NCBI GenBank assembly: GCA_036583965.1
Contig: JAZBQD010000031.1
Span: forward strand, 992,001 to 1,056,000
Direction: 5' to 3'
Length of the DNA: 64,000 bases
Source of the DNA: Prunella strophiata
Lineage: Eukaryota > Chordata > Aves > Passeriformes > Prunellidae
The position numbers were made by a program, and so were the translations under genes. This document shows, piece after piece, positions 1 through 12,350 of this stretch (the stretch's first letter is position 1; the number at the start of each line of letters is the position of its first letter). Under the pieces are notes generated by a model. The model did not search any database. It had not been told where the DNA came from and saw only the letters and a list, made by a program, of their open reading frames with translations.

Positions 1-326
1 AATCCAATCCCAATCCCATCCCATCCCATCCCATCCCATCCCATCCCATCCCATCCCATTCCCAATCCCAATCCCATCCCATCCCATCCCATCCCATCCC
101 ATCCCATCCCATCCCATCCCATCCATCCCATCCCATCCATCCCATCCCATCCCATCCCATCCCCTCCCATCCCATCCATCCCATCCCATCCCATCCCATC
201 CCATCCCATCCCATTCCCAATCCCAATCCCAATCCCATCCCATTCCCAATCCCAATCCCATCCCAATCCCGATCCCTCCAATCCATTTCCTAATCAATCC
301 CATCCCAATCCTGTTCCCATTCCCAC
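1..326. repeat. ATCCC-type pentanucleotide satellite
   Basis: The stretch is almost entirely cccat/ccaat pentamers with small phase changes. It continues between the CLU exon copies up to position 790. By position it lies in CLU intron sequence downstream of exon 2 on the minus strand. I see no gene in it. Confidence 0.9.
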
Positions 327-686
327 CTCCTTTCCGCGCTGGGCCTGCTGCAGGGAGCGGAGCCGCTCCTGGTGCTCGCGGCCGCTGCTCTCCACTCCCG
401 ATCCCATTCCCATCCCTGATCCCAATCCCATCCCAATCCCAATCCCAATCCCAATCCCAATCCTGTTCCCGTTCCCATTCCCACCTCCTTTCCGCGCTGG
501 GCCTGCTCCAGGGAGCGCAGCCGCTCCTGGTGCTCGCGGCCGCTGCTCTCCACTCCCAATCCCCATCCCATTCCCAATCCCATCCCATTCCCATTCCCAA
601 TCCCAATCCCATTCCCACCTCCTTTCCGCGCTGGGCCTGCTCCAGGGAGCGCAGCTGCTCCTGGTGCTCGCGGCCGCTGCTCTCCA
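327..686 (-). repeat. Three tandem partial copies of the CLU exon 2 donor end
   Basis: Segments 327-394, 485-553 and 619-686 are near-identical to the last 69 or so bases of CLU exon 2 (793-861), and each is followed by the same donor sequence GTGGGAA. Spacing is 134 to 174 bp, with ATCCC-type filler between. All three keep the exon reading frame (SSGREHQERLRSL). None has the 5' half of the exon, so they are exon-edge duplications and not whole duplicated exons. Confidence 0.85.
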
Positions 687-792
687 CTCCCGATCCCATT
701 CCATTCCCTGATCCCAATCCCATCCCAATCCAATCCCAATCCCAATCCCATCCCAATCCCATTCCCAATCCCATTCCCAATCCCATTCCCAC

Positions 793-941
793 CTCCTTTC
801 CGCGCTGGGCCTGCTCCAGGGAGCGCAGCCGCTCCTGGTGCTCGCGGCCGCTGCTCTCCACCAGCTCCTTCATCCTGCGCACGCCCTGCAGCGCCCGCTC
901 CACCTCCGCGTCCACCACCCGGCTGCCCGCCAAGGACAGCT
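793..941 (-). CDS. CLU: Clusterin, coding exon 2 (alpha-helical N-terminal part)
   Basis: Clusterin is a secreted extracellular chaperone (apolipoprotein J). On the minus strand an AG acceptor (CTTCCCCAG) precedes 149 nt that join exon 1 in frame (G|AG) and end at GAG|GTGGGA. The 49 residues begin ELSLAGSRVVDAEVE and run through QGVRRMKELVE to SLEQAQRGKE. The pattern GS-x-V-x3-E, then GV-x2-K-x-L-E, then LE-x-A-x3-KE follows the N-terminal helical region of vertebrate clusterin closely. The remaining exons would lie beyond position 1 and are not in the window. The donor end is tandemly copied three more times downstream. The exon identity comes from remembered family sequence and has not been checked by a search. 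Confidence 0.85.
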
Positions 942-1772
942 CTGGGGAAGGGGGATTGGGGGGAAATTGGGGGAAAATTGGGGAAAAATGGGGGAAAGAA
1001 GGGGGAAATACAGAGAAAAGATGGGGGAAATTGGGGGGAAATGGGGGAAAAGATGGGGGAAATTGGGGGGAAATGGGGGAAAAGATGGGGGAAAAATTGG
1101 GGGAAAAGTGGGGAAAAATTGGGGGAAAAGTGGGGGAAAGAAGGGGGAAATACAGAGAAAAGATGGGGGAAAAATTGGGGGAAAAGTGGGGGAAAGAAGG
1201 GGGAAATACAGAGAAAAGATGGGGGAAATTGGGGGGAAATGGGGGAAAAGATGGGGGAAAAATTGGGGGAAAAGTGGGGGAAAGAAGGGGGAAATACAGA
1301 GAAAAGATGGGGGAAAAATTGGGGGAAAAGTGGGGGAAAAGTGGGGGGGAAATGGGGGAAAAGATGGGGGAAATTGGGGGGAAATGGGGGAAAAGATGGG
1401 GGAAAAATTGGGGGAAAAGAGATCCTGTGACCCCTCCCCTCCCAACCCTCCCAAAATGAAAACCCAGACATCCCCTGGGGGTGTGACCCCCCAAAATGAA
1501 AATCCATGACCCCCCCAACCCCCAAACCCCCCCAGAATGAGACCCAGGGACCCCCCCAAAATTAAAACCCATGACCCTCCCTGGAGGTGACCCCCCCCTC
1601 CCAAAAGGAGACCCTGTGACCCCAAACCCCCCCCAAATGGGGACCCCCATGACCCCCCATCCCCAAACCCCAAAACGAGACCCTGTGACCCCCCAACGTC
1701 CTTCAGCCCCCCAAAATCAAAAAAAAAAAAAAACCTGTGACCCCAAAACCCCACAGAGTTGCCCCTCCTCAC
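942..1772 (-). other. CLU intron 1 with a polypurine G-run block
   Basis: The intron between the two CLU coding exons is filled by a plus-strand polypurine tract (about 952-1421) built from gggggaaaagatgg and gggggaaatt words. A C-rich stretch with ccccccaaaatga words follows (1422-1740). Dozens of runs of four or more G lie on the plus strand, which would be C-rich on the transcript. No exon is visible inside. Confidence 0.8.
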
Positions 1773-1869
1773 CTCGGAGCTCCCCGGGGGGCAGCAGCGC
1801 CCGCGCCCCCCCCCAGGCCAGGAGCGCGAGCAGCGACAGCGACAGCGACAGTGACAGTGACAGTGCCAT
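1773..1869 (-). CDS. CLU: Clusterin, first coding exon (signal peptide)
   Basis: Minus-strand ATG at 1869-1867 in the context CAGACCATGGC. It opens 32 codons plus one base, ending at CTCCGAG|GTGAGG. The peptide is a signal sequence: MALSLSLSLSLSLLALLAWG, then GARALLPPGELR. Avian clusterin starts the same way, with MAL and a leucine-rich core. A CAG acceptor lies directly before ACCATGG, as expected because the clusterin start codon sits in the second exon of the gene. The (SL)n hydrophobic core is written by (GACAGT)n on the plus strand, so it may vary in length between alleles. The start chosen is the ATG joined in frame to exon 2. Fourteen near-identical ATG contexts follow upstream of it in an array, counting this one. 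Confidence 0.82.
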
Positions 1870-2689
1870 GGTCTGGGGACAGGGACAGGGACACGGTTAG
1901 GGACAGGGACAGGGGACAGTGACAGTGCCATGGTCTGGGGACAGGGACAGGGACAGGGACACGGTTAGGGACAGGGACAGGGGACAGTGACAGTGCCATG
2001 GTCTGGGGACAGGGACAGGGTTAGGGACAGGGGACAGGGACAGGGTTAGGGACAGGGACAGTGACAGCGCCATGGTCTGGGGACAGGGACAGGGTTAGGT
2101 TAGGGACAGGGACAGGGTTAGGGGACAGGGACAGTGACAGCGCCATGGTCTGGGGACAGGGACAGGGGACAGGGACAGTGACAGCGCCATGGTCTGGGGA
2201 CAGGGACAGGGGACAGGGCCAGGGACAGCACCATGGTCTGGGGACAGGGACAGGGTTAGGGACAGTGACACGGGACAGGGACAGGGATGGGACAGGGACA
2301 GCGCCATGGTCTGGGGACAGGGACAGGGGACAGGGACAGGGACAGCGCCATGGTCTGGGGACAGGGACAGGGATAGGGGACAGGGACAGGGACAGGGACA
2401 GTGACAGCGCCATGGTCTGGGGACAGGGACAGGGATGGGGACAGGGACAGCGCCACGGTCTGGGAAGGGGACAATGTTAGGGACAGGGACAGTGACAGCG
2501 CCATGGTCTGGGGACAGGGACACGGTTAGGGACAGGGACAGGGGACAGTGACAGGGATGGGACAGGGACAGTGACAGCGCCATGGTCTGGGGACAGGGAC
2601 AGGGTTAGGGACAGGGACAGGGGACAGGGACAGTGACAGTGCCATGGTCTGGGGACAGGGACAGGGTCATGGGCAGCGCCATGGTCTGG
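1866..2689 (-). repeat. Start-codon array: CLU acceptor plus ATG repeated 14 times
   Basis: Units of about 37 to 91 bp carry minus-strand CCCCAGACCATGGCGCTGTC, the CLU 3' splice site, start codon and first codons. CAT (minus ATG) occurs at 1867, 1929, 1997, 2071, 2144, 2188, 2232, 2305, 2349, 2411, 2502, 2581, 2643 and 2680. One decayed copy (cacgg) lies near 2453. Filler is ggttagggacagggaca. The array runs into a sequence gap, so its true length is unknown. Confidence 0.9.
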
Positions 2690-3189
2690 NNNNNNNNNNN
2701 NNNNNNNNNNNNNNNNNNNNNNNNNNNNNNNNNNNNNNNNNNNNNNNNNNNNNNNNNNNNNNNNNNNNNNNNNNNNNNNNNNNNNNNNNNNNNNNNNNNN
2801 NNNNNNNNNNNNNNNNNNNNNNNNNNNNNNNNNNNNNNNNNNNNNNNNNNNNNNNNNNNNNNNNNNNNNNNNNNNNNNNNNNNNNNNNNNNNNNNNNNNN
2901 NNNNNNNNNNNNNNNNNNNNNNNNNNNNNNNNNNNNNNNNNNNNNNNNNNNNNNNNNNNNNNNNNNNNNNNNNNNNNNNNNNNNNNNNNNNNNNNNNNNN
3001 NNNNNNNNNNNNNNNNNNNNNNNNNNNNNNNNNNNNNNNNNNNNNNNNNNNNNNNNNNNNNNNNNNNNNNNNNNNNNNNNNNNNNNNNNNNNNNNNNNNN
3101 NNNNNNNNNNNNNNNNNNNNNNNNNNNNNNNNNNNNNNNNNNNNNNNNNNNNNNNNNNNNNNNNNNNNNNNNNNNNNNNNNNNNNNNNN
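2690..3189. other. Assembly gap (500 N)
   Basis: Exactly 500 unknown bases, a placeholder size. It interrupts the CLU start-codon array. Real length and content are unknown, and the missing 3' exons of SCARA5 could lie here. Confidence 0.98.
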
Positions 3190-4079
3190 GCAGCCTGCTC
3201 CTCACCCTGGTGGAAGGGAATGTTCAAACGGAGCCAGGCTCTGGATGGTTCTTGTGTCTGCCTGGGGACCAATTTAAATTGCTATGGGCTGTTCATCACC
3301 TCTCTGGTCATTCTTTTCCTTTATGCCTAGTGAGGGGATAAGGATTTCCAATGGGAAATCCCAGCCCTCCAGCATGAGAGGCGTCCATGAACATTCCCGG
3401 TTTTCCCAGGACCAGCAGCTCCAGCCCCCTGAGGTTCCCTTCATCCCACCCCATCCCTGAGGTTTTCCAGCTGGGATAAACCCTCTGGACACCCCCACCT
3501 CAAAATTCCAGGGTTTGGCCACATCCAAATACAGAGGCTCAGCTTAAAACCCCCAAAAAATTTAAAATTCTGGAAGAAATCTGAAATTTGAATTTGAAAG
3601 CCACAGCCACGGAGACGATTTCCCTGATTCCCCTTTTCCAAGATTCCGGGTGACAACCTGGAATGGTTTTCCTGGAATCCCACCAGTCTGGGAGGTGGGA
3701 ATTGGGAGATTCCCAGTGCCAGAGGTTGTTGCTGTTGTTATTCCTGGACTGGAGCTCGTCCCTCGCCGCGGGATCCGCCGGCCAACAACAACAACATCCA
3801 AACACTGGAACCGGCGGGAGAATTCCAGAAATTCCCAGAATTCCAGAAAAATCTTCTCCGGCCATTCCTAGCCCTTGGAGAGCAGCGGAGGGAATTTGGG
3901 GATGGAAAAGGGGGGGTTCCACATCCGTTCCCATGTGAAAAATGGGATAAACTCTGGGAAGGAGGGATGGATCCATGGAGGTTTTGTTCTGACCCATCAA
4001 GGAGATCCCGGGATTGGGGATTGAAACAGGAATTTCCCAAATTTCTTCCAGGAGGATAAGATTTTTTATTCATTCTTTG

Positions 4080-4080
<1 letters not shown>
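3190..4080. other. No gene recognised
   Basis: Mixed-composition sequence after the gap. It contains short words such as ggaattcc and a small aacaacaac run near 3785. I looked for SCARA5 collagenous (Gly-X-Y) or SRCR exons on the minus strand and saw none. Confidence 0.6.
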
Positions 4081-4890
<810 letters not shown>

Positions 4891-5011
4891 GCTGGATCCC
4901 AACTTTCCCTCCCCTGGACAACCCAGAAAACCCTCCCAGGCAGGGATCCCAAGGCCATGGAAGCTCCTGGAAGCTCTGGGAGCATCCCAGGAGGATCCAG
5001 GCCAGCCTCAC

Positions 5012-5140
5012 CTGCCAGGATGAAGATTCCCACCAGGACCAGGAGGACCAGGAGGTAAAGTCCCACCACGGAATTCCTCAGCGCCGCCACGGAGCCCCTG
5101 CGGCCGCAGCACCCCGGGGGCCTCCTCCTCCGGCCGGGAT
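5012..5140 (-). CDS. SCARA5: SCARA5, exon with cytoplasmic tail end and transmembrane helix
   Basis: SCARA5 is a class A scavenger receptor, a type II membrane protein reported to bind ferritin. On the minus strand the acceptor CTGCAG leads into 129 nt that join the upstream exon in frame (G|AT) and end at CTGGCAG|GTGAGG. The product has a basic, Cys-containing stretch (GRRRRPPGCCGRRGS), then AALRNSVVGLYLLVLLVLVG and IFILA. The order LGS-x-SALK, GLYLLV, LVGIFILA is the distinctive membrane segment of SCARA5. The expected next exons (stalk, collagen-like region, SRCR domain) should lie at lower coordinates but are not present between 3190 and 5011. The gene is therefore partial here. Confidence 0.85.
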
Positions 5141-5224
5141 CTGCAGGATGGAGCAGGACAGGGGTCAACGGAGCCTTGGGATGGTCGGGATCATCCCTGA
5201 GGAGGAACAAGGGGATCCGTCCTT

Positions 5225-5345
5225 GGAGCGTCCCAGGAAAGGTTGGGTGGGATTGGAGCAGCCTGGGATGGTGGGAGGGGTCTGTGGAATGGGGTGGGAT
5301 TGGAGGTCCCTTCCCACTCAAACCATTCCAGGATCCTCTGGAGCT
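5225..5345 (+). mobile_element. CR1-like 3' end fragment
   Basis: Contains, in order, words of an avian CR1 tail: gagcagcctgggatggtggg, a remnant of the tgtccctgcccatgg segment, then ggaggtcccttcccactc and aaaccattcc. Diverged. Identity rests on recalled CR1 consensus words. Confidence 0.5.
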
Positions 5346-5423
5346 GCTGGGATGGATCCAGGTTGGGATTCTCTCTCAGCAGATAAATCCCATGGGATGT
5401 GGCTCCAAGGGAAAAAAAATAGG

Positions 5424-5860
5424 ATCCAGGGAATCCTTGGAGCCACTTCCCAATCCCAAAGGGGCTCCAGGAGAGCTGGGATTTGGGCAAGGGCTGGAGG
5501 GGCAGGAGCCAGGGAATGGCTTCCAGTGGGAAAGGGGAGCTTGGGACTGTGGGATCTGGGGAAGGAATTCCTGGCTGGGCTGGAATTCCCAGAGAATCCC
5601 TGGATCCCTGGCAGTGTCCCAGGGTGGATTTGGATCACCCTGGGATGGTGGGAAGTGTCCCTGGGATGGGATTGAAGGTCCATGGATCCCATCCCAAACC
5701 ATTCTGGAATTCTGGGATCAAGGACACTCAGGATCCATCCCAAGGGATTTTGATGGAATTGGGGGATGGAAAAGGGAAGGGAGACCCTTCCTGGAGTCCT
5801 GAATTCCCAGGGAAACCCCTGGATCCTGAAATTCCTTCTCAAGGAGGAGCTGGGATGGGG
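5424..5860 (+). mobile_element. CR1-like 3' fragment plus shared tail segment
   Basis: Runs from ggatccagggaatccttgg through ggaatggcttccagtggg, aaggaattcctggctggg, cccagagaatccctgg and ggtgggaagtgtccctgg to aaaccattctggaattctg. This is the word order of a CR1 3' end. A 150 bp segment follows (caaggacactcaggatcc ... ccttctcaaggaggag) that also trails the copies near 34.4, 37.5, 45.6, 52.5 and 61.6 kb. The copies therefore descend from one composite unit. Confidence 0.55.
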
Positions 5861-8220
5861 ATGGATCCCATCCCTGCTGGGATTTGGGATCTCATCCCTG
5901 CTGGGATTTGGGATCTCATCCCTGCTGGGATTTGGGATTCCATCCCATGGCAATTCCCATCCCTGCTGGGATTTGGGATCCCATCCCATGGCAATTCCCA
6001 TCCCTGCCAGGATTTGGGATCCCATCCCATGGCAATTCCCATCCCTGCTGGATTTGGGATCCCATTCCTGCTAGGATTTGGGATCCCATCCCTGCTGGGA
6101 TTTGGGATCCCATCCCTGCTGGGATTTGGGATTCCATCCCATGGCAATTCCCATCCCTGCTGGGATTTGGGATCCCATCCCTGCTGGGATTTGGGATCCC
6201 ATCCATGGCAATTCCCATCCCTGCCAGGATTTGGGATCTCATCCCTGCTGGGATTTGGGATCCCATCCATGGCAATTCCCATCCCTGCCAGGATTTGGGA
6301 TCCCATCCCTGCTGGGATTTGGGATCCCATCCCTGCTGGATTTGGGATCCCATCCATGGCAATTCCCATCCCTGCTGGATTTGGGATCCCATCCCATGGC
6401 AATTCCCATCCCTGCCAGGATTTGGGATCCCATCCCTGCTGGGATTTGGGATCCCATCCATGGCAATTCCCATCCCTGCTGGATTTGGGATCCCATCCAT
6501 GGCAATTCCCATCCCTGCCAGGATTTGGGATCCCATCCATGGCAATTCCCATCCCTGCTGGGATTTGGGATCCCATCCCTGCTGGGATTTGGGATCCCAT
6601 CCATGGCAATTCCCATCCCTGCCAGGATTTGGGATCCCATCCATGGCAATTCCCATTCCTGCCAGGATTTGGGATCCCATCCCTACTGGGATTTGGGAAC
6701 CCATCCCTGCTGGGATTTGGGATCCCATCCCATGGCAATTCCCATCCCTGCTGGGATTTGGGATCTCATCCCTGCTGGGATTTGGGATCCCATCCCATGG
6801 CAATTCCCATCCCTGCCGGATTTGGGATCCCATCCCATGGCAATTCCCATCCCTGCTGGGATTTGGGATCTCATCCCATGGCAATTCCCATCCCTGCCAG
6901 GATTTGGGATCCCATCCCATGGCAATTCCCATCCCTGCCAGGATTTGGGATCCCATCCATGGCAATTCCCATCCCTGCCAGGATTTGGGATCCCATCCAT
7001 GGCAATTCCCATCCCTGCTGGGATTTGGGATTCCATCCCATGGCAATTCCCATCCCTGCTGGGATTTGGGATCCCATCCCATGGCAATTCCCATCCCTGC
7101 CAGGATTTGGGATCCCATCCCTGCTGGGATTTGGGATTCCATCCCATGGCAATTCCCATCCCTGCTGGATTTGGGATCCCATCCATGGCAATTCCCATCC
7201 CTGCTGGATTTGGGATCCCATCCATGGCAATTCCCATCCCTGCTGGGATTTGGGATCTCATCCCATGGCAATTCCCATCCCTGCCAGGATTTGGGATCCC
7301 ATCCATGGCAATTCCCATCCCTGCTGGGATTTGGGATCTCATCCCATGGCAATTCCCATCCCTGCTGGATTTGGGATCCCATCCATGGCAATTCCCATCC
7401 CTGCTGGGATTTGGGATCTCATCCCATGGCAATTCCCATCCCTGCCAGGATTTGGGATCCCATCCCTGCTGGGATTTGGGATCTCATCCCTGCTGGGATT
7501 TGGGATCTCATCCCTGCTGGGATTTGGGATCCCATCCCTGCTGGGATTTGGGATCTCATCCCATGGCAATTCCCATCCCTGCTGGGATTTGGGATCTCAT
7601 CCCTGCTGGGATTTGGGATTCCATCCCATGGCAATTCCCATCCCTGCTGGGATTTGGGATCTCATCCCTGCTGGGATTTGGGATTCCATCCCATGGCAAT
7701 TCCCATCCCTGCTGGGATTTGGGATCTCATCCCTGCTGGGATTTGGGATCTCATCCCTGCTGGGATTTGGGATCCCATCCCTGCTGGGATTTGGGATCCC
7801 ATACCATGGCAATTCCCATCCCTGCTGGGATTTGGGATCCCATCCCATGGCAATTCCCACTTCCAGCCTGGCCCATCCCTGCTGGGATTTGGGATCTCAT
7901 CCCTGCCAGGATTTGGGATCCCATACCATGGCAATTCCCATCCCTGCCAGGATTTAGGATCTCATCCCTGCCAGGATTTGGGATCCCATCCCATGGCAAT
8001 TCCCATCCCTGCCAGGATTTGGGATCTCATCCCTACTGGGATTTAGGAACCCATCCCTGCCGGGATTTGGGATCCCATCCCTGCTGGGATTTGGGATCCC
8101 ATCCCATGGCAATTCCCATCCCTGCCGGGATTTGGGATCCCATCCCATGGCAATTCCCATCCCTGCTGGGATTTGGGATCCCATCCCATGGCAATTCCCA
8201 CTTCCAGCCTGGCCCATCCC
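5860..8220. repeat. Minisatellite of gggatttgggatcccatccc units
   Basis: About 2.4 kb built from two interleaved modules: ccctgctgggatttgggat and cccatggcaattcccat. They alternate irregularly, so units of about 24 and 40 bp mix. Long open frames run through it on both strands (for example repeated GIWDPIPWQFPS-like words), but they are repeat translations without family resemblance. It lies within the SCARA5 intron. Confidence 0.92.
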
Positions 8221-9017
8221 TGCCAGGCAATGCCCAGCTGGGATCTCTTCCCATCCCAGTGGGATCTTGCTGCTCCCTGGAATTCCAGCGATGGCACCCA
8301 TGGATGGGGGGATCCCAGAATTCCAGGGACCCTTCCCCAGGCCATTCTTTGTCCTTGTCCCCGCGTGTCCATCCCGGGAAAACCGGGATGGTTGGAAAAG
8401 CCTCCAGCCGGGAAAGGGTTACGGTGGGCGGATCCCGAAACTCAGCCCGGCTTTGGAGCTCGGGATGGATCCAGGGAGCGATCCCGAGGGAATGCGGCTC
8501 AGGTGGGATCCGGGATGCTCCAGCTGGATCTCATCCCCCGCTCCCCGCCCAGGATTCCTGGGATGGAGCCGCGGGATGAGGAGGGCGCCGATGTTTTCCT
8601 GACATTTCGCACTTCCAGCGGCTCCTGGGACACCCCGGGCGGAGCTGGCGGCGCGCCCCGATCCACCCACTCCCATTCCCGGCCCTTGGAAGCGCGGCCG
8701 GGAGCGCTTGCCCGTGGAAAGGGCCGGGATCCAAGGAAAAGCGAACATTTCCTGCCCCTGCCCAGGCTCCAGGGAGCGGGAGGAGGAAAACAACCGGGAT
8801 TCCGGGATTTGGGGTCCCCGAAACCCTGGAAAAGGTCCGGGGGTGCTGCTCCTGGGCCAGCAGAAGGTTTGGATCGCGTTCCCGATGGATCCTGGCCCCT
8901 CCCGGTGGGAGTTTTCCATGAATTCGGGCGGGATCCGGGTGGTCCCACCCTCAGGGGTGACTCTGCTCCTGCCCCTTCCCAGAAATCCCGCTCCAGAGAC
9001 CTCTCCCGTGGGAATGG
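8220..9017. other. SCARA5 intron, non-repetitive, no gene recognised
   Basis: Non-tandem sequence between two arrays, with a GC-rich patch at about 8560-8720. No frame shows a recognisable domain, and no exon of SCARA5 is expected between its first two coding exons. Confidence 0.55.
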
Positions 9018-12000
9018 GGATCCAGAGGTGGATCCAGAGGTGGATCCAGAGGTGGATCCAGAGGTGGATCCAGAGGTGGATCCAGAGGTGGATCCAGAGG
9101 TGGATCCAGAGGTGGATCCAGAGGTGGATCCAGAGGTGGATCCAGAGGTGGATCCAGAGGTGGATCCAGAGGTGGATCCAGAGGTGGATCCAGAGGTGGA
9201 TCCAGAGGTGGATCCAGAGGTGGATCCAGAGGTGGATCCAGAGGTGGATCCAGAGGTGGATCCAGAGGTGGATCCAGAGGTGGATCCAGAGGTGGATCCA
9301 GAGGTGGATCCAGAGGTGGATCCAGAGGTGGATCCAGAGGTGGATCCAGAGGTGGATCCAGAGGTGGATCCAGAGGTGGATCCAGAGGTGGATCCAGAGG
9401 TGGATCCAGAGGTGGATCCAGAGGTGGATCCAGAGGTGGATCCAGAGGTGGATCCAGAGGTGGATCCAGAGGTGGATCCAGAGGTGGATCCAGAGGTGGA
9501 TCCAGAGGTGGATCCAGAGGTGGATCCAGAGGTGGATCCAGAGGTGGATCCAGAGGTGGATCCAGAGGTGGATCCAGAGGTGGATCCAGAGGTGGATCCA
9601 GAGGTGGATCCAGAGGTGGATCCAGAGGTGGATCCAGAGGTGGATCCAGAGGTGGATCCAGAGGTGGATCCAGAGGTGGATCCAGAGGTGGATCCAGAGG
9701 TGGATCCAGAGGTGGATCCAGAGGTGGATCCAGAGGTGGATCCAGAGGTGGATCCAGAGGTGGATCCAGAGGTGGATCCAGAGGTGGATCCAGAGGTGGA
9801 TCCAGAGGTGGATCCAGAGGTGGATCCAGAGGTGGATCCAGAGGTGGATCCAGAGGTGGATCCAGAGGTGGATCCAGAGGTGGATCCAGAGGTGGATCCA
9901 GAGGTGGATCCAGAGGTGGATCCAGAGGTGGATCCAGAGGTGGATCCAGAGGTGGATCCAGAGGTGGATCCAGAGGTGGATCCAGAGGTGGATCCAGAGG
10001 TGGATCCAGAGGTGGATCCAGAGGTGGATCCAGAGGTGGATCCAGAGGTGGATCCAGAGGTGGATCCAGAGGTGGATCCAGAGGTGGATCCAGAGGTGGA
10101 TCCAGAGGTGGATCCAGAGGTGGATCCAGAGGTGGATCCAGAGGTGGATCCAGAGGTGGATCCAGAGGTGGATCCAGAGGTGGATCCAGAGGTGGATCCA
10201 GAGGTGGATCCAGAGGTGGATCCAGAGGTGGATCCAGAGGTGGATCCAGAGGTGGATCCAGAGGTGGATCCAGAGGTGGATCCAGAGGTGGATCCAGAGG
10301 TGGATCCAGAGGTGGATCCAGAGGTGGATCCAGAGGTGGATCCAGAGGTGGATCCAGAGGTGGATCCAGAGGTGGATCCAGAGGTGGATCCAGAGGTGGA
10401 TCCAGAGGTGGATCCAGAGGTGGATCCAGAGGTGGATCCAGAGGTGGATCCAGAGGTGGATCCAGAGGTGGATCCAGAGGTGGATCCAGAGGTGGATCCA
10501 GAGGTGGATCCAGAGGTGGATCCAGAGGTGGATCCAGAGGTGGATCCAGAGGTGGATCCAGAGGTGGATCCAGAGGTGGATCCAGAGGTGGATCCAGAGG
10601 TGGATCCAGAGGTGGATCCAGAGGTGGATCCAGAGGTGGATCCAGAGGTGGATCCAGAGGTGGATCCAGAGGTGGATCCAGAGGTGGATCCAGAGGTGGA
10701 TCCAGAGGTGGATCCAGAGGTGGATCCAGAGGTGGATCCAGAGGTGGATCCAGAGGTGGATCCAGAGGTGGATCCAGAGGTGGATCCAGAGGTGGATCCA
10801 GAGGTGGATCCAGAGGTGGATCCAGAGGTGGATCCAGAGGTGGATCCAGAGGTGGATCCAGAGGTGGATCCAGAGGTGGATCCAGAGGTGGATCCAGAGG
10901 TGGATCCAGAGGTGGATCCAGAGGTGGATCCAGAGGTGGATCCAGAGGTGGATCCAGAGGTGGATCCAGAGGTGGATCCAGAGGTGGATCCAGAGGTGGA
11001 TCCAGAGGTGGATCCAGAGGTGGATCCAGAGGTGGATCCAGAGGTGGATCCAGAGGTGGATCCAGAGGTGGATCCAGAGGTGGATCCAGAGGTGGATCCA
11101 GAGGTGGATCCAGAGGTGGATCCAGAGGTGGATCCAGAGGTGGATCCAGAGGTGGATCCAGAGGTGGATCCAGAGGTGGATCCAGAGGTGGATCCAGAGG
11201 TGGATCCAGAGGTGGATCCAGAGGTGGATCCAGAGGTGGATCCAGAGGTGGATCCAGAGGTGGATCCAGAGGTGGATCCAGAGGTGGATCCAGAGGTGGA
11301 TCCAGAGGTGGATCCAGAGGTGGATCCAGAGGTGGATCCAGAGGTGGATCCAGAGGTGGATCCAGAGGTGGATCCAGAGGTGGATCCAGAGGTGGATCCA
11401 GAGGTGGATCCAGAGGTGGATCCAGAGGTGGATCCAGAGGTGGATCCAGAGGTGGATCCAGAGGTGGATCCAGAGGTGGATCCAGAGGTGGATCCAGAGG
11501 TGGATCCAGAGGTGGATCCAGAGGTGGATCCAGAGGTGGATCCAGAGGTGGATCCAGAGGTGGATCCAGAGGTGGATCCAGAGGTGGATCCAGAGGTGGA
11601 TCCAGAGGTGGATCCAGAGGTGGATCCAGAGGTGGATCCAGAGGTGGATCCAGAGGTGGATCCAGAGGTGGATCCAGAGGTGGATCCAGAGGTGGATCCA
11701 GAGGTGGATCCAGAGGTGGATCCCAAGGTGGATCCAGGGATGGATCCTGGGGTGGATCTAGAGCCAGATCCAGAGGTGGATCCAGAGGTGGATCCAGAGG
11801 TGGATCCAGAGGTGGATCCAGAGGTGGATCCAGAGGTGGATCCAGAGGTGGATCCAGAGGTGGATCCAGAGGTGGATCCAGAGGTGGATCCCAAGGTGGA
11901 TCCAGGGATGGATCCTGGGGTGGATCTAGAGCCAGATCCAGAGGTGGATCCAGAGGTGGATCCAGAGGTGGATCCAGAGGTGGATCCAGAGGTGGATCCC

Positions 12001-12330
12001 AAGGTGGATCCAGGGATGGATCCTGGGGTGGATCCAGGGATGGATCCTGGGGTGGATCTGGAGGTGGATTCAGAGGTGGATCCCAAGGTGGATCCAGGGA
12101 TGGATCCTGGGGTGGATCTGGAGGTGGATTCAGAGGTTGATGCAGAGGTGGATCCAGAGGTGGATCCCAAGGTGGATCCTGGGGTGGATCTAGAGCCAGA
12201 TCCAGAGGTGGATCCAGAGGTGGATCCAGAGGTGGATCCAGAGGTGGATCCAGAGGTGGATCCAGAGGTGGATCCCGAGTGGATCCTGAGGCAGATCCAG
12301 AGGTGGATCCCGAGGTGGATCCCGAGTGGA
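9018..12330. repeat. 12-bp ggatccagaggt minisatellite, about 225 identical units
   Basis: From about 9018 to 11719 every unit is the same 12-mer without a visible substitution or indel. From 11720 to 12330 variant units appear (cccaaggt, agggat, ctggggt, ctagagcca) in a repeating order of about 60-180 bp. Each unit contains a GGATCC site. Because 12 is divisible by 3 and no frame has a stop, very long open frames arise (VDPE, WIQR and GSTS repeats). These are not genes. The array fills the intron between the first two coding exons of SCARA5. Confidence 0.97.
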
Positions 12331-12350
12331 TCCCGGGCGATCCGCCTCAC

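Noticed and set aside
1880..2600. ggttaggg words resembling telomeric repeats
   Set aside because: They occur singly within larger units and are never tandem TTAGGG.
5483..8579. Long plus-strand frames with repeated GIWDPIP-like words
   Set aside because: Pure translation of a minisatellite; similar frames exist on the opposite strand.
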